A stretch of 64,000 nt of DNA from an uncultured Schaedlerella sp. (GCA_934435195.1 CAKSAJ010000013.1:1-64000), one strand, 5' to 3'; shown: positions 35,277-45,392, numbered from the stretch's first letter. A program made the numbers and translations. The notes: generated by a model not told the origin, from the sequence alone.

Positions 35277-37151
35277 TTATTCATTCCTTGCTATATTATA
35301 ATCTGTAATAATTTTCTCAACTATGTTTGTTTTCTCCAGACCAACTTCTTTTCGCAGTACATCTACATTGCCATGCTCTACATAATCATCCGGAATTCCA
35401 AAACTGTGCACATAAACATCTAACCTTTCACGTTCCACACAATCCAATACCTGCTGGCCAAATCCACCGGACAGGACATTTTCTTCAATTGTCACAAATA
35501 TACGATGGTTCGCAGCCAATTGTACGAGCATCTCTTTGTCTAATGGCTTTACAAATCTCGCATTGACCAACGTACAAGAATATCCTCTGTTTTTCAATTC
35601 TTCTCTGACGTCTTTAGCCAACTTCGCCATATGTCCGACAAAAACAATTGCAATCTCAGATTCCTGATACAACATCTCACTTTTACCATATTCAATCGGC
35701 GTTCGGAATTCTTTAAACCCTTCGTATGCTTCTCCTCTTGGATATCGAAGTGCAATCGGATATTGAAAATCAATTGCATAACGAACCATATCAGCCATCT
35801 CCCAGCGATTTTTTGGAGACATGATCGTCATATTTGGAATCGTTGTTAAAAATGACAAGTCAAAAAGTCCTTGATGCGTTTCTCCGTCACTACCAACCAG
35901 ACCCGCACGATCTACGGCAAGTACAACCGGAAGATTCTGAAGACAGACATCGTGGATTGCCTGATCATAAGCACGCTGTAAAAATGAAGAATACAATGCC
36001 ACAACAGGCTTCATACCACCAGCCGCCAGTCCTGCTGCAAATGTCAGTGCATGCTCCTCTGCTATTCCCACATCAAAAAATCTATCCGGAAAATGTTTTG
36101 CAAATCGGTTTAGCCCTGTTCCATCTGCCATTGCAGCTGTAATCGTTACAACCTTTTCATCTTTCTTTCCAACATCTGTTATTACTTTTGAAAATACGTC
36201 TGTATAAGAATCCTTTTCAGATGTCTGCTTTGCTTCCCCTGTTTCAATAACAAATGGCGGGGTTCCATGAAACCGGGATGGATTTTCCTCTGCCGGTAAA
36301 TAACCTTTCCCCTTTTTTGTAAGAACATGTACAAGCACAGCATGATTCAATCGTTTCGCTTCACTAAATACTTTATAAAGTTTTCTTACATCATGTCCGT
36401 CTACCGGTCCCAGATACGTAATCCCCATATCTTCAAAAAACATTCCCGGCACAAGAAACTGTTTCAATCCACTCTTTGTCTTTTTAATCTGTGAAACCAG
36501 TTTTTCTCCCTTAACAGGAATCTTTTTCAACGTATCTTCTACGCCACGCTTCAACTCTGTATAAGCATTTGCTGTGCGAAGTCCACTCAAATAATTTGAT
36601 ACGCCTCCCACATTCGGTGAAATGGACATATTATTATCATTTAAAACAATAATAAAATTACTTTTTACATGCGCAGCATTATTCAAAGCTTCATATGCCA
36701 TTCCTCCGGTCAATGATCCGTCTCCGATAACAGACACAACATGATAATCCTGTTTCTGGATATCTCTGGCTGCTACATATCCAAGTCCGGCTGAGATAGA
36801 TGTTGAACTATGCCCGGTATCAAACGCATCACAATCACTTTCTTTGCGCTTTGGAAATCCGCTCATCCCACCATATTTTCTCAGATCATCAAATCCAGCT
36901 TTGCGTCCTGTAAGTAATTTATGCGTATATGCCTGATGTCCTACATCCCAGATCAATTTATCTTCCGGAAAATCAAGTGCGAGATGCAGTGCCATCGTAA
37001 GCTCTACTACACCTAAATTTGATGCCAAATGTCCCCCGGTGCAGCTTATTTTTTCAATCAAGAAGCTCCTGATTTCCTTAGCTAATACTTCCAATTCCTC
37101 TGGCTCTAAGTTTTTAATGTCATTTGCTTTTTGAATTTTTTCTAAAACCAT
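35277..37151 (-). CDS. dxs: 1-deoxy-D-xylulose-5-phosphate synthase
   Basis: Transketolase-like thiamine-diphosphate enzyme opening the MEP isoprenoid pathway from pyruvate and glyceraldehyde-3-phosphate. TPP motif 'VIGDGSLTGGMAYEALNN', the pyrimidine-binding domain with 'GIAEEHALTFAAG', and a C-terminal transketolase domain. 624 residues. It is next to ispA, linking isoprenoid supply and prenyl chain synthesis. Confidence 0.95.
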   Translation of the reverse strand: MVLEKIQKANDIKNLEPEELEVLAKEIRSFLIEKISCTGGHLASNLGVVELTMALHLALDFPEDKLIWDVGHQAYTHKLLTGRKAGFDDLRKYGGMSGFPKRKESDCDAFDTGHSSTSISAGLGYVAARDIQKQDYHVVSVIGDGSLTGGMAYEALNNAAHVKSNFIIVLNDNNMSISPNVGGVSNYLSGLRTANAYTELKRGVEDTLKKIPVKGEKLVSQIKKTKSGLKQFLVPGMFFEDMGITYLGPVDGHDVRKLYKVFSEAKRLNHAVLVHVLTKKGKGYLPAEENPSRFHGTPPFVIETGEAKQTSEKDSYTDVFSKVITDVGKKDEKVVTITAAMADGTGLNRFAKHFPDRFFDVGIAEEHALTFAAGLAAGGMKPVVALYSSFLQRAYDQAIHDVCLQNLPVVLAVDRAGLVGSDGETHQGLFDLSFLTTIPNMTIMSPKNRWEMADMVRYAIDFQYPIALRYPRGEAYEGFKEFRTPIEYGKSEMLYQESEIAIVFVGHMAKLAKDVREELKNRGYSCTLVNARFVKPLDKEMLVQLAANHRIFVTIEENVLSGGFGQQVLDCVERERLDVYVHSFGIPDDYVEHGNVDVLRKEVGLEKTNIVEKIITDYNIARNE

Positions 37152-37164
37152 AAGGAACTCCTCC

Positions 37165-38055
37165 TTATTTCTTCCTGTATATTAATGACTCGAGCAACAG
37201 CTCCAAGTATTCGTCTGTACTCTCAAGCCTTTTCAATTCCTTAACTGCTTCCTCGGAAAGCTGTTTTACCTCTGCTTTTGCAGCTTCAATTCCTTTCCAG
37301 GTTACATACGTTGTCTTTTCATTTTTTTCATCGCTGTGGATTGGTTTTCCTAACACCTCTGCCGTACTTGTAACATCTAAAATGTCATCCTGGATTTGAA
37401 ATGCCAGCCCGACTTTTTGTGCTATTGTCTCCACAATCTCAATTTCTTCTTTTGATGCACCTGCAAGAATTGCTCCGATCATCATTGAGCTTTCAATTAA
37501 TGCACCTGTTTTCAAGCGGTATATAAAATCCAGTGTATCTCCCGAAATGCTCTGGCCAGTACACTTTACATCTACAACCTGACCGCCTATCATCCCATAA
37601 ATTCCGGCTTTTTTAGCCAATACTTGAAGTGCCTGACCTATATTTACCGCATCTACACCCTCTATAGAAAATGCTGAAACTGCTGTCTCAAATGCATAAT
37701 TCAAAAGCGCATCTCCTGCAAGGATTCCCATATCTTCACCATAAACAACATGTGTTGTCTTACGTCCTCTACGATATTCATCATTGTCCATTGCCGGCAG
37801 ATCATCATGTACAAGAGAATATGTATGAATCATCTCCATAGCTGCCATAAACGGATAAATTGCTTCTGATGTTCCTGAAAACATACGATATGTCTCCCAC
37901 ATCAGCATTGGGCGTAACCGCTTGCCTCCTGCCATCAAACTATATTCCATGGCCTCCATAATGATTTTTTGTTTTCCCTCTTGTTTTGGAAGATAACGCA
38001 TTAGAATTGCTTCGATCTGCTCTATTCTTTTCCTTTGTTCTTCTTTAAAATTCAT
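37165..38055 (-). CDS. ispA: farnesyl/geranyl diphosphate synthase
   Basis: Trans-prenyltransferase with first Asp-rich motif DDLPAMDND (about 85-93) and second motif 'FQIQDDILD', plus the 'GGKRLRP' substrate site. Product is probably farnesyl diphosphate for undecaprenyl synthesis. The ATG at 38055 has GGAGA five bases upstream and lies inside the end of xseB, so the genes overlap by 11 bases. 296 residues. Confidence 0.93.
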   Translation of the reverse strand: MNFKEEQRKRIEQIEAILMRYLPKQEGKQKIIMEAMEYSLMAGGKRLRPMLMWETYRMFSGTSEAIYPFMAAMEMIHTYSLVHDDLPAMDNDEYRRGRKTTHVVYGEDMGILAGDALLNYAFETAVSAFSIEGVDAVNIGQALQVLAKKAGIYGMIGGQVVDVKCTGQSISGDTLDFIYRLKTGALIESSMMIGAILAGASKEEIEIVETIAQKVGLAFQIQDDILDVTSTAEVLGKPIHSDEKNEKTTYVTWKGIEAAKAEVKQLSEEAVKELKRLESTDEYLELLLESLIYRKK

Positions 38056-38278
38056 ACGTCTCTCCTTCTTCATCTAAAACAAGTACTTTCTTCTCTACAG
38101 AATCAATTGTCTCGTTACATCTCTTCAAAAGCTGCATTCCCTCATTGTAATACTGAAATGATTCTTCCAAAGAGCTTTCCGGATTTTCCAGATTCTTAAC
38201 TACTTCCTCTAATTTTGAAAATAACTCTTCCAGAGGAATCTGTGTCTCTTTCTGTTCACCCTTCTTCTCTTCTAACAT
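38045..38278 (-). CDS. xseB: exodeoxyribonuclease VII small subunit
   Basis: A 77-residue helical protein with the family pattern 'LEELFSKLEEVVKNLENPESSLEESFQYYNEGM'-like region split here as two helices; it clamps XseA into the active complex. Two adjacent ATGs (38281, 38278) both lie close to GGAGG, and the second has the better spacing. Overlaps the end of xseA and the start of ispA. Confidence 0.92.
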   Translation of the reverse strand: MLEEKKGEQKETQIPLEELFSKLEEVVKNLENPESSLEESFQYYNEGMQLLKRCNETIDSVEKKVLVLDEEGETYEF

Positions 38279-39482
38279 CATACTCCTCCTTATATATATC
38301 CATCACCTGTGTACGAACACGCCCATCTGTCACATACACATCAAGTACTTCTCCTTGCTTTGTATCTTTAATGCTTCTCACCGTCCGCCCAGATTTATCA
38401 GTTACATATGCATATCCTTGATTTAATTTCTGGAGAGGTGACAGCCCTTTCATTTTCTCTATATAAATTGCCAGTTTATGTCTGCTCTCTTCCAATGCCG
38501 AATTCATTCTGATACGCATACGGCTGTCCAAATCCGCCAGATATTGTCTTTGTTCATTCAATTTCTGACGTGGATGAGCTACTTTTAATCGAAATGCCAT
38601 CTGTTCCGTCTGCCGTCTGGAAAAATCTATACGCTGACTTATCTGTTGATACATTCTTCTCTTATATTCTTCACACATTATCTGAACCGAAGAAAGCTCG
38701 TATACCGCCAATTCTGCGGCAGCTGATGGTGTAGGTGCCCTCAAATCGGCAACATAATCCGATATCAATGTATCTGTCTCATGTCCAACGGCCGAAATAA
38801 TCGGAATTGTGCATTCGAAAATTGCTCTTGCCACAGCTTCTTCATTAAATGCCCATAAATCTTCCATGGAGCCTCCTCCACGTCCGACAATGATCACATC
38901 TACATTTTGTTGTTCCATCATCCGGATTCCACGGACAATACTTGCAGCTGCACCTTCTCCCTGTACAAGTGCAGGATATAAAATCAACTGTACATAAGGA
39001 TTTCTTCGCTTAGAAATATTGATGATGTCTCTCACTGCTGCCCCTGTCGGTGCTGTCACAATACCGACACGCTTCACATAACGTGGTATCGGCTGCTTAT
39101 ACTCTGCAGCAAACATCCCCATTTCCTCAAGTTCTTTCTTCAAAGCCTCAAATCGTTCATATAGCGCTCCTGCTCCGTCCAGGATAATCTCTTTTGCGTA
39201 AAGCTGATATTTTCCGTCTCTCTCGTACACGCTTACAGAGCCAAGCACGATTACATTCTGCCCTTCCTGCATACGAAAAGAAAGCCCCGACCTTGCACTT
39301 GCGAACATAACGCATGCTATCGTTCCGGACTCATCTTTCAGCGAAAAATAAATATGACCAGAAGTATGATATTTACAATTCGATACTTCTCCTTTTACAT
39401 ATATGTGATTCAGCATAAAATCCTGGCTAAACATATTCTTCACATAAGAATTAACTTGTTTAACCGAATAAACATTACGCAT
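38256..39482 (-). CDS. xseA: exodeoxyribonuclease VII large subunit
   Basis: Single-strand exonuclease subunit: N-terminal OB fold ('VKGEVSNCKYHTSGHIYFSLKD'-type region), catalytic domain with 'VGIVTAPTGAA', 'DVIIVGRGGGS' and 'SAVGHETD', then a coiled-coil C-terminus. 408 residues. Acts with XseB in mismatch and damage processing. It lies 39 bases after nusB in the same operon. Confidence 0.94.
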   Translation of the reverse strand: MRNVYSVKQVNSYVKNMFSQDFMLNHIYVKGEVSNCKYHTSGHIYFSLKDESGTIACVMFASARSGLSFRMQEGQNVIVLGSVSVYERDGKYQLYAKEIILDGAGALYERFEALKKELEEMGMFAAEYKQPIPRYVKRVGIVTAPTGAAVRDIINISKRRNPYVQLILYPALVQGEGAAASIVRGIRMMEQQNVDVIIVGRGGGSMEDLWAFNEEAVARAIFECTIPIISAVGHETDTLISDYVADLRAPTPSAAAELAVYELSSVQIMCEEYKRRMYQQISQRIDFSRRQTEQMAFRLKVAHPRQKLNEQRQYLADLDSRMRIRMNSALEESRHKLAIYIEKMKGLSPLQKLNQGYAYVTDKSGRTVRSIKDTKQGEVLDVYVTDGRVRTQVMDIYKEEYDVRREEG

Positions 39483-39521
39483 ATGTTATGCCTCCTAATG
39501 TCTGCTATTATCCGATTAACA

Positions 39522-39920
39522 CTAGTTTGCGATCTTAGCCAGCACACCATTTACAAAAGCAGGACCCTCTTCTCCACTGAATCTCTTAGAGAGTTCTACT
39601 GCCTCGTTAATCGCCACTCCAGTCGGAACATCTTCGTCCCACTTGATCTCGTATACTGCCAGTCGCAGAATCGTAAGATCCACTTTGTTCATACGAGTTG
39701 TTTTCCATCCTTCACATTTTTCATTGATCAGATCATCGATCTCTGAAACTTTCTCTACAACTGCATGATATTTATTCTCGATATATTCTTTATCCTGCTC
39801 TGTCGCATTCTCCAGACTTGCAAAATACAATTGCAAATGTTCCGGCATCTCATCCATCTCATTAAATTCTATCTGAAAAAGCATCTTAAATATATGCTCT
39901 CGAAGTTCTGTTCTTTTCAT
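39522..39920 (-). CDS. nusB: transcription antitermination factor NusB
   Basis: All-helical RNA-binding NusB fold starting 'MKRTELREHIFKMLFQIEF' and ending 'VPTGVAINEAVELSKRF'-like conserved block. Binds boxA of rRNA operons with S10. The ATG at 39920 follows AAAGGAGCTGTT. 132 residues. It is the first gene of the operon that runs through recN. Confidence 0.93.
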   Translation of the reverse strand: MKRTELREHIFKMLFQIEFNEMDEMPEHLQLYFASLENATEQDKEYIENKYHAVVEKVSEIDDLINEKCEGWKTTRMNKVDLTILRLAVYEIKWDEDVPTGVAINEAVELSKRFSGEEGPAFVNGVLAKIAN

Positions 39921-40013
39921 AACAGCTCCTTTCCACATCTTCTCTCATGTTTCTTTATTGTTATTCAGGTCATAAAAAGCTTCTTACAACTTTTTATCAC
40001 ACCATCAGGTAAG

Positions 40014-40042
40014 AAAAAGGATGTCTGTACGACATCCTTTTT
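40014..40042 (-). terminator. terminator between the Gls24-like gene and nusB
   Basis: AAAAAGGATGTC (40014-40025) and GACATCCTTTTT (40031-40042) form a perfect 12-bp stem with a 5-base loop. A second AT-rich hairpin (AAAAAGC/GCTTTTT type) follows before nusB. Confidence 0.9.
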
Positions 40043-40072
40043 ACTACGCCGCTTCTTGGAATAATCAAATTT

Positions 40073-40456
40073 TTATTCCTGATTATCCATCTCAACTCCA
40101 GCCACACGAATATTAATATCTGCTACTTCCAGACCTGTCATATTCTCGATTGCTGCTTTTACTTTCTCCTGCACTTTCTCTGTTACAGTCATAATGCTAT
40201 AATTATACTTCAGATTTAATGCCAGTGAAACTGTCACAACACCTTCCAGCACGTCAACCTTCACACCTTTAGACAAATTTTTCATGCCGAGCTTACTGAT
40301 CAGTTCGTTTGTGATATTGCCTGCCATAGATGCAACGCCTTCAACTTCTGTTGCTGCAAGTGCTGCAATGATCGCTACTACTTCATCTGCAATCTTAACT
40401 TCTCCTTTGCTGCTGTCATTGTGTATTGTATAAGTAGTTCTTTCTTCCTTCGCCAT
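40073..40456 (-). CDS. Asp23/Gls24 family envelope stress protein
   Basis: A 127-residue protein covering the Asp23 domain: 'KIADEVVAIIAALAATEVEGVASM' as two blocks and the closing 'VADINIRVAGVEM'. Such proteins are cytoplasmic and associate with the membrane; they are induced by alkaline and cell-wall stress in Gram-positives. AGGAGG precedes the ATG at 40456. In this position, before nusB, it is a conserved clostridial neighbour. It has its own promoter and terminator. Confidence 0.9.
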   Translation of the reverse strand: MAKEERTTYTIHNDSSKGEVKIADEVVAIIAALAATEVEGVASMAGNITNELISKLGMKNLSKGVKVDVLEGVVTVSLALNLKYNYSIMTVTEKVQEKVKAAIENMTGLEVADINIRVAGVEMDNQE

Positions 40457-40492
40457 TTTTTCAAAACCTCCTGTATGGTTCAATCTGTAAGT

Positions 40493-40520
40493 ATTATACC
40501 AAATATTAGTCTATTTGCAA
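40493..40520 (-). promoter_or_regulatory. promoter of the Gls24-like gene
   Basis: TTGCAA (40515-40520) and perfect TATAAT (40493-40498), 16-base spacer, minus strand. Confidence 0.8.
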
Positions 40521-40539
40521 AGAAATTTGTCTGTTTTCT

Positions 40540-42132
40540 TTAAGAACGTCCAAATTCTGAAAGCTGCAGTCCCTCGTTTCTTTCCAATGTCATACGAATA
40601 CTCCATTCATGCACAAACAACAATAATGGACGGTCTTTCAAATCTTTAATCTTCTTCATATCTGAAGTACCAGACAATTTAGCCATATCAATTTCATCAT
40701 TTTCAATCCATCGAATATATTCGTAAGGCAGATTTTCCAGTCTGATCTCCACATTATATTCATTTTGCAAACGATATTTCAATACATCAAACTGCAGGAC
40801 ACCAACTACTCCAACGATAATTTCTTCCATTCCTGTATTGTATTCCTGGAAAATCTGGATCGCACCTTCCTGAGCGATCTGATTAATACCTTTTACAAAC
40901 TGCTTACGTTTCATTGTATCAACCTGACGCACTCTTGCAAAATGTTCCGGTGCAAATGTCGGAATTCCTTCATATGCAAATTTTTCTTTCGACGTTGTCA
41001 ATGTATCTCCAATCGAAAAGATACCCGGATCAAATACACCGATAATATCTCCGGCATACGCTTTTTCAATCATTTTACGTTCACTTGCCATCATCTGTTG
41101 TGGCTGAGACAAACGAATATCTTTTCCACCCTGCACATGACATACAGACATTCCCGCATCAAACTCACCAGAACAGATTCTCATAAATGCAATACGGTCA
41201 CGATGCGCCTTATTCATATTAGCCTGAATTTTAAATACGAATGCAGAAAAATCTTTTTCTTCCAACGGATCAATCAGCCCATGATCTGATTTTCTTGGAA
41301 GCGGAGAACTTGTCATTGCCAGGAAATGTTTCAAAAATGTCTCTACACCAAAGTTTGTAAGCGCAGAGCCAAAGAATACCGGTGAAAGTTCTCCTTTTGA
41401 AACAAGCTCCATATCGAATTCAGCTGCGGCACCATCTAACAATTCAATCTCATCTGCCAGGGTACTTTTCGCCTCTTCGCCAAGGATTTCATCAAGACTC
41501 GGGTCATCGGCACCAAGTATCTCGACTTCTCCCATACGTGTACCCTTCTGCGTATCTGAAAATAATTCCACCTCATTTTTCTGGCGGTCATATACCCCTT
41601 TAAACGCTTTTCCAGAACCAATTGGCCAGTTTACAGGGCAAGTTGCAATCCCCAACTCTTTTTCAATGTCATCCAAGAGTTCAAATGTATCCATCGCATC
41701 TCTATCCATCTTATTAATAAATGTAAAGATTGGAATATGACGCATTACACATACCTTGAACAGTTTTCTCGTCTGTGCTTCAACACCTTTCGATGCATCA
41801 ATTACCATCACTGCTGAATCCGCAGCCATCAAAGTACGGTACGTATCTTCTGAGAAATCCTGATGTCCAGGTGTATCCAGAATATTGATACAATATCCAC
41901 CATAATTAAACTGTAAAACCGAAGAAGTAACCGAAATACCTCTTTCCTTTTCAATCTCCATCCAGTCTGAAACTGCATGTTTAGCTGTTGCTTTTCCTTT
42001 CACTGAACCTGCTTGGTTAATTGCTCCTCCATATAACAGGAATTTTTCTGTAAGTGTTGTCTTTCCTGCATCCGGATGAGAAATTATCGCAAAGGTTCTT
42101 CTTTTCTTTATCTCATTTGTAAAATCAGACAT
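40540..42132 (-). CDS. prfC: peptide chain release factor 3
   Basis: GTPase that recycles RF1/RF2 after termination. G1 'SHPDAGKTTLTE', G3 'DTPGHQDF' and G4 'NKMD' are present, followed by the EF-G-like domains II and III. 530 residues. The ATG at 42132 has AGGAG about ten bases upstream. It is a single gene behind a good promoter. Confidence 0.95.
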   Translation of the reverse strand: MSDFTNEIKKRRTFAIISHPDAGKTTLTEKFLLYGGAINQAGSVKGKATAKHAVSDWMEIEKERGISVTSSVLQFNYGGYCINILDTPGHQDFSEDTYRTLMAADSAVMVIDASKGVEAQTRKLFKVCVMRHIPIFTFINKMDRDAMDTFELLDDIEKELGIATCPVNWPIGSGKAFKGVYDRQKNEVELFSDTQKGTRMGEVEILGADDPSLDEILGEEAKSTLADEIELLDGAAAEFDMELVSKGELSPVFFGSALTNFGVETFLKHFLAMTSSPLPRKSDHGLIDPLEEKDFSAFVFKIQANMNKAHRDRIAFMRICSGEFDAGMSVCHVQGGKDIRLSQPQQMMASERKMIEKAYAGDIIGVFDPGIFSIGDTLTTSKEKFAYEGIPTFAPEHFARVRQVDTMKRKQFVKGINQIAQEGAIQIFQEYNTGMEEIIVGVVGVLQFDVLKYRLQNEYNVEIRLENLPYEYIRWIENDEIDMAKLSGTSDMKKIKDLKDRPLLLFVHEWSIRMTLERNEGLQLSEFGRS

Positions 42133-42171
42133 ATTATTATCTCCTATCAAACATTATCGCATATGGAGTTT

Positions 42172-42200
42172 ATTTTATCACATTCTTTTTTTCCCCGCAA
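42172..42200 (-). promoter_or_regulatory. promoter of prfC
   Basis: TTGCGG (42195-42200) and TAAAAT (42172-42177), 17-base spacer, minus strand. Confidence 0.6.
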
Positions 42201-42264
42201 TGCTTTACATTAAGAATTCGGGTGGATATATGATTTTTAGCAACTTCTCTTTTATATTTTGATT

Positions 42265-42876
42265 TTATTCATTTGCATGGATTGGACTGATCACAATATT
42301 TTCCGGTGCTATTTCCGTTTTTCTTGTCACAATATCTTCAATTTGAGCTCGATTTGCATCTGTTAGTTCAGTCGCATTTACAACAATATCTGCCGAATCT
42401 TCTGTAAGATTAACGACTGCATCCGAAAAACCTTTTGATGACATCAATGTTTCTATCGCCATCTCCTGTTCCGATAATTCCGTCATTTTCAGCATCTGTG
42501 CGATTGCATCTTGTTTTTCTTCTTCACTGACTGTAGTACTGTCAATGATCGACTGCAGCATCTCTTTATTTTCTGAGCGCACTTGTTCTCGTGATATTTT
42601 AGCCTGTGCCACAGTGGACTCCATGCTTCCACTTGTCAAAACTGCCTCGCCCGGAGTTCCTTCCACATCCGAATCATTGCTTGCGATTTCATTGTTTCCA
42701 AGATCATCCTCTGAAATATCCAAAAGTTCCTTATTTGCCATATCTGCATTTGTCTCTTCCGTTCCACTTTTCGTTTCTCCAAATAGTTTCCCTGAATAAT
42801 TCAAATATCCGGCAATTGCGATCATAACAGCCAGCGTAGTAATAATAATTTGGTTCTTTTTGAATATTTGTTTCAT
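42265..42876 (-). CDS. spoIIIAH: stage III sporulation protein AH
   Basis: A mother-cell protein with one N-terminal membrane helix (about 10-28) and an extracytoplasmic YscJ/FliF-like ring domain at the C-terminus, which meets SpoIIQ across the septum to form the feeding-tube channel. The middle part is acidic and low in complexity. 203 residues. Last gene of the spoIIIA operon. Confidence 0.93.
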   Translation of the reverse strand: MKQIFKKNQIIITTLAVMIAIAGYLNYSGKLFGETKSGTEETNADMANKELLDISEDDLGNNEIASNDSDVEGTPGEAVLTSGSMESTVAQAKISREQVRSENKEMLQSIIDSTTVSEEEKQDAIAQMLKMTELSEQEMAIETLMSSKGFSDAVVNLTEDSADIVVNATELTDANRAQIEDIVTRKTEIAPENIVISPIHANE

Positions 42877-42889
42877 GTAAAAACCTCCT

Positions 42890-43483
42890 TTATGTATCTG
42901 TCCGTTTCATTATTTTAATCTTATGCGCTTCCACTCCAAATAATGCCCGGATTGCGTCTGTAATATTCTTCACTACAACAGCATTATCTCCACCATCTGC
43001 CACAACAAGCACTCCTGCTATTTCCGGAGTCAGTTCCTTGCTCACATATGGAATTTCCGTCCCATCTGACTGACGCTCATAAATACTGGTTCCATCTGAA
43101 CTTTTTGATTCAGAACTATTTGTTATTCCCGCCTCATTTGTGTTTGAGTCAGACTGATTGTTTATGCTTTGATCTTTTTCCACGATTTTCTGCCCGGATG
43201 ATTTTAAGGTAATAACAATTTCTGTTCTTCCAACCCCATCTACTGATTCCAAAGCATTTGTCAGACGTTTTTCCAGATACTCCTCGTAATTTTCCAGATT
43301 TGTCTGCACATTTCTCGCAGAACTTGTCTCTTGTATTGTCTTCTCTGCTTTCGAATCTTTTTTTGATACAGGAAATGCAACAACCAATAGTAAAAGTCCT
43401 ACAAGAAATATCAGCAGCAACTGGTTTTTTTTACTTAAATTATCTTTCCATTGTTCCAGAATCTGTCTCCATTTCCTCTCCAT
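42890..43483 (-). CDS. spoIIIAG: stage III sporulation protein AG
   Basis: Membrane helix near residues 20-38 and a C-terminal ring-building domain ('LESVDGVGRTEIVITL' and 'ITDAIRALFGVEAHKIKIMK'). A Ser/Asn-rich insertion of about 45 residues interrupts the domain, as in other SpoIIIAG. GGAGG within spoIIIAF serves its ATG; the two genes overlap by 44 bases. Forms the large channel ring. Confidence 0.9.
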   Translation of the reverse strand: MERKWRQILEQWKDNLSKKNQLLLIFLVGLLLLVVAFPVSKKDSKAEKTIQETSSARNVQTNLENYEEYLEKRLTNALESVDGVGRTEIVITLKSSGQKIVEKDQSINNQSDSNTNEAGITNSSESKSSDGTSIYERQSDGTEIPYVSKELTPEIAGVLVVADGGDNAVVVKNITDAIRALFGVEAHKIKIMKRTDT

Positions 43484-43775
43484 TTTCCCAATCCTCCGGA
43501 AGAAAATCCATAATATCTATATTTTCAAAATAATTATCTTTTTCTATCAACTCTCTTTTCTCCTGCTCATACTCTCGATTATTATAAATCTCCCAAAAAT
43601 TTTGTTCCATTCCTGTCACTTTTAAAATTGGTGTTACCAAAAGCAGGATAAGTACAAGACCTGCAAAAAACTGAATATATTTTTTATACTCTTTTCCCGG
43701 CAACACTTCCAAAACAGCAGTAAATATAACCAGGTAACAGACCAGATTCTGAATCCATTCATAGAGCAAATCCAT
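43440..43775 (-). CDS. spoIIIAF: stage III sporulation protein AF
   Basis: Two N-terminal membrane helices (about 8-28 and 33-52) and a short acidic soluble tail. 111 residues is short for SpoIIIAF (about 200 in Bacillus), but both membrane segments are complete. It overlaps spoIIIAG. Confidence 0.85.
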   Translation of the reverse strand: MDLLYEWIQNLVCYLVIFTAVLEVLPGKEYKKYIQFFAGLVLILLLVTPILKVTGMEQNFWEIYNNREYEQEKRELIEKDNYFENIDIMDFLPEDWENGEEMETDSGTMER

Positions 43776-43789
43776 TCTCTTTTCACCCC

Positions 43790-44953
43790 TCAGGTGGCAG
43801 CTGCTGCCACTACAGCAATCGTAATCAAAAACAGTATCATTGTAGTTAGAATAATCTGTAACAGCAATTCATATCCCTCGCTTACGCTGCTGATACAACC
43901 TGTGATCCTCGAATCAGATATCGGCTGTATCATTGCCGCAACAAGCTTATACAAAAAAGTCAAGAGTGCTGTCTGGATGATCGGCACAAGACAAATCCCA
44001 ACAATCACTATCGCCCCTGCCATTCCTATTCCGTTTTTAATCAACACTGCTGTTCCAAATATCACATCCGTCACACTTCCGAATGTATTTCCAATCCCCG
44101 GAATTGCTGTCAGTGATTTTGTCCATGCACTCTTCTTAAGTGTATCCATCGCAGGTCCTAGAAGCCCCTGTACAACATTCACTCCAATTACAATACCAAT
44201 CAGACTTTTCAGGCTCCACTGTATTCCTTTTTTTACCAGCTCTGCAAACTCTGACAATACCTCCTCTTCCAGCATATAGTTCATTACCTGAATCATAATA
44301 TATAAATTTATGATTGGGAGCAAAAAGCGAAATACCACCATCTCTACCAGATAGATCAGCACCAAAATAAAATTGTAAAACATCAATGCACTGCTGCTTC
44401 CTGCTGCAAACACTACCGACAAAAGATATCCCGGACAGAGTACTTTCATAAATTCCAGAATATTTTCCATTTTTTCTTCTATACCAGATATTGCAATCCG
44501 AAATGAGTTCAAACTCATTGTGATCAAAAGCATATATAAAATATAAAAACTAATCTCCCCCACTTGTTTATTTTGCAATGCGTTTGAAAAATTTGTAAAT
44601 ACCGCTGCTATAATTGCAATAAAAAGAATATGTACCAAATTTGTTTTATTTGTACGGAATTCATAACTAATCTGGTCTTTCACATACGAAAGTATCTTTA
44701 TTCCTGTTTCTTGAAGATTTCCTTGCATCAATGTTTCCACTATATCCTGAAAATGAACTTTTTCGTTCGGAAATAATAACTTCAGATTTTGATTTATTTC
44801 AGAAAAATCCACTTCTCCTAAAATCTTATTTTTTATTTCTTCCTGTAGTATATCGCTTTGATTTTTTTCAGTTTCGGCAGCTCTTACATAAAAACACATA
44901 TTCACACAGATAAATAAAAATAATAGTATCAAATATCCCCTTTTGTTTCTCAT
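43790..44953 (-). CDS. spoIIIAE: stage III sporulation protein AE
   Basis: A polytopic membrane protein with a signal-like N-terminus and about seven further hydrophobic segments. 387 residues fits the family. It is the largest membrane component of the SpoIIIA complex. Its ATG overlaps the spoIIIAD stop (ATGA). Confidence 0.93.
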   Translation of the reverse strand: MRNKRGYLILLFLFICVNMCFYVRAAETEKNQSDILQEEIKNKILGEVDFSEINQNLKLLFPNEKVHFQDIVETLMQGNLQETGIKILSYVKDQISYEFRTNKTNLVHILFIAIIAAVFTNFSNALQNKQVGEISFYILYMLLITMSLNSFRIAISGIEEKMENILEFMKVLCPGYLLSVVFAAGSSSALMFYNFILVLIYLVEMVVFRFLLPIINLYIMIQVMNYMLEEEVLSEFAELVKKGIQWSLKSLIGIVIGVNVVQGLLGPAMDTLKKSAWTKSLTAIPGIGNTFGSVTDVIFGTAVLIKNGIGMAGAIVIVGICLVPIIQTALLTFLYKLVAAMIQPISDSRITGCISSVSEGYELLLQIILTTMILFLITIAVVAAAAT

Positions 44954-45336
44954 GAAAGGAACTCCTGTATTGTCTCTAACAACGTAAGCAGAACCGGTAT
45001 ACCAAGGACAAGTATTGTCAGTTTACTAAATATTTCTATTTGTACAGATATCGTCTGATACCCTGCATCTTTGCAAATGCTAGAGCAAAATTCTGCAATA
45101 TATGTAATTCCAACCATCTTTAACAATGTATATAGGTATGCTGTATTCATATTCAAATACTGTCGGATTTCTTCAATTGCATCAACAAAAATTGCCAATC
45201 TTTCTACAATACATGCAAAAATCAAAATACTTACTGCCACGCTTATATAAATCCCATATTCTGATCTGCCACTTTTAAACTGAACTGCCATCAGCACACC
45301 CAATACTCCGACAATTCCTATCTGAACAATATTCAT
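44950..45336 (-). CDS. spoIIIAD: stage III sporulation protein AD
   Basis: A 128-residue hydrophobic protein with three to four membrane helices and the family block 'YLYTLLKMVGITYIAEF' near residue 65. It is translationally coupled to spoIIIAE. Confidence 0.92.
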   Translation of the reverse strand: MNIVQIGIVGVLGVLMAVQFKSGRSEYGIYISVAVSILIFACIVERLAIFVDAIEEIRQYLNMNTAYLYTLLKMVGITYIAEFCSSICKDAGYQTISVQIEIFSKLTILVLGIPVLLTLLETIQEFLS

Positions 45337-45392
45337 AATACCTTCACCTTGCTTTGCCCGACTCCTAAAATTATCTTTACCTTCCGTCCATT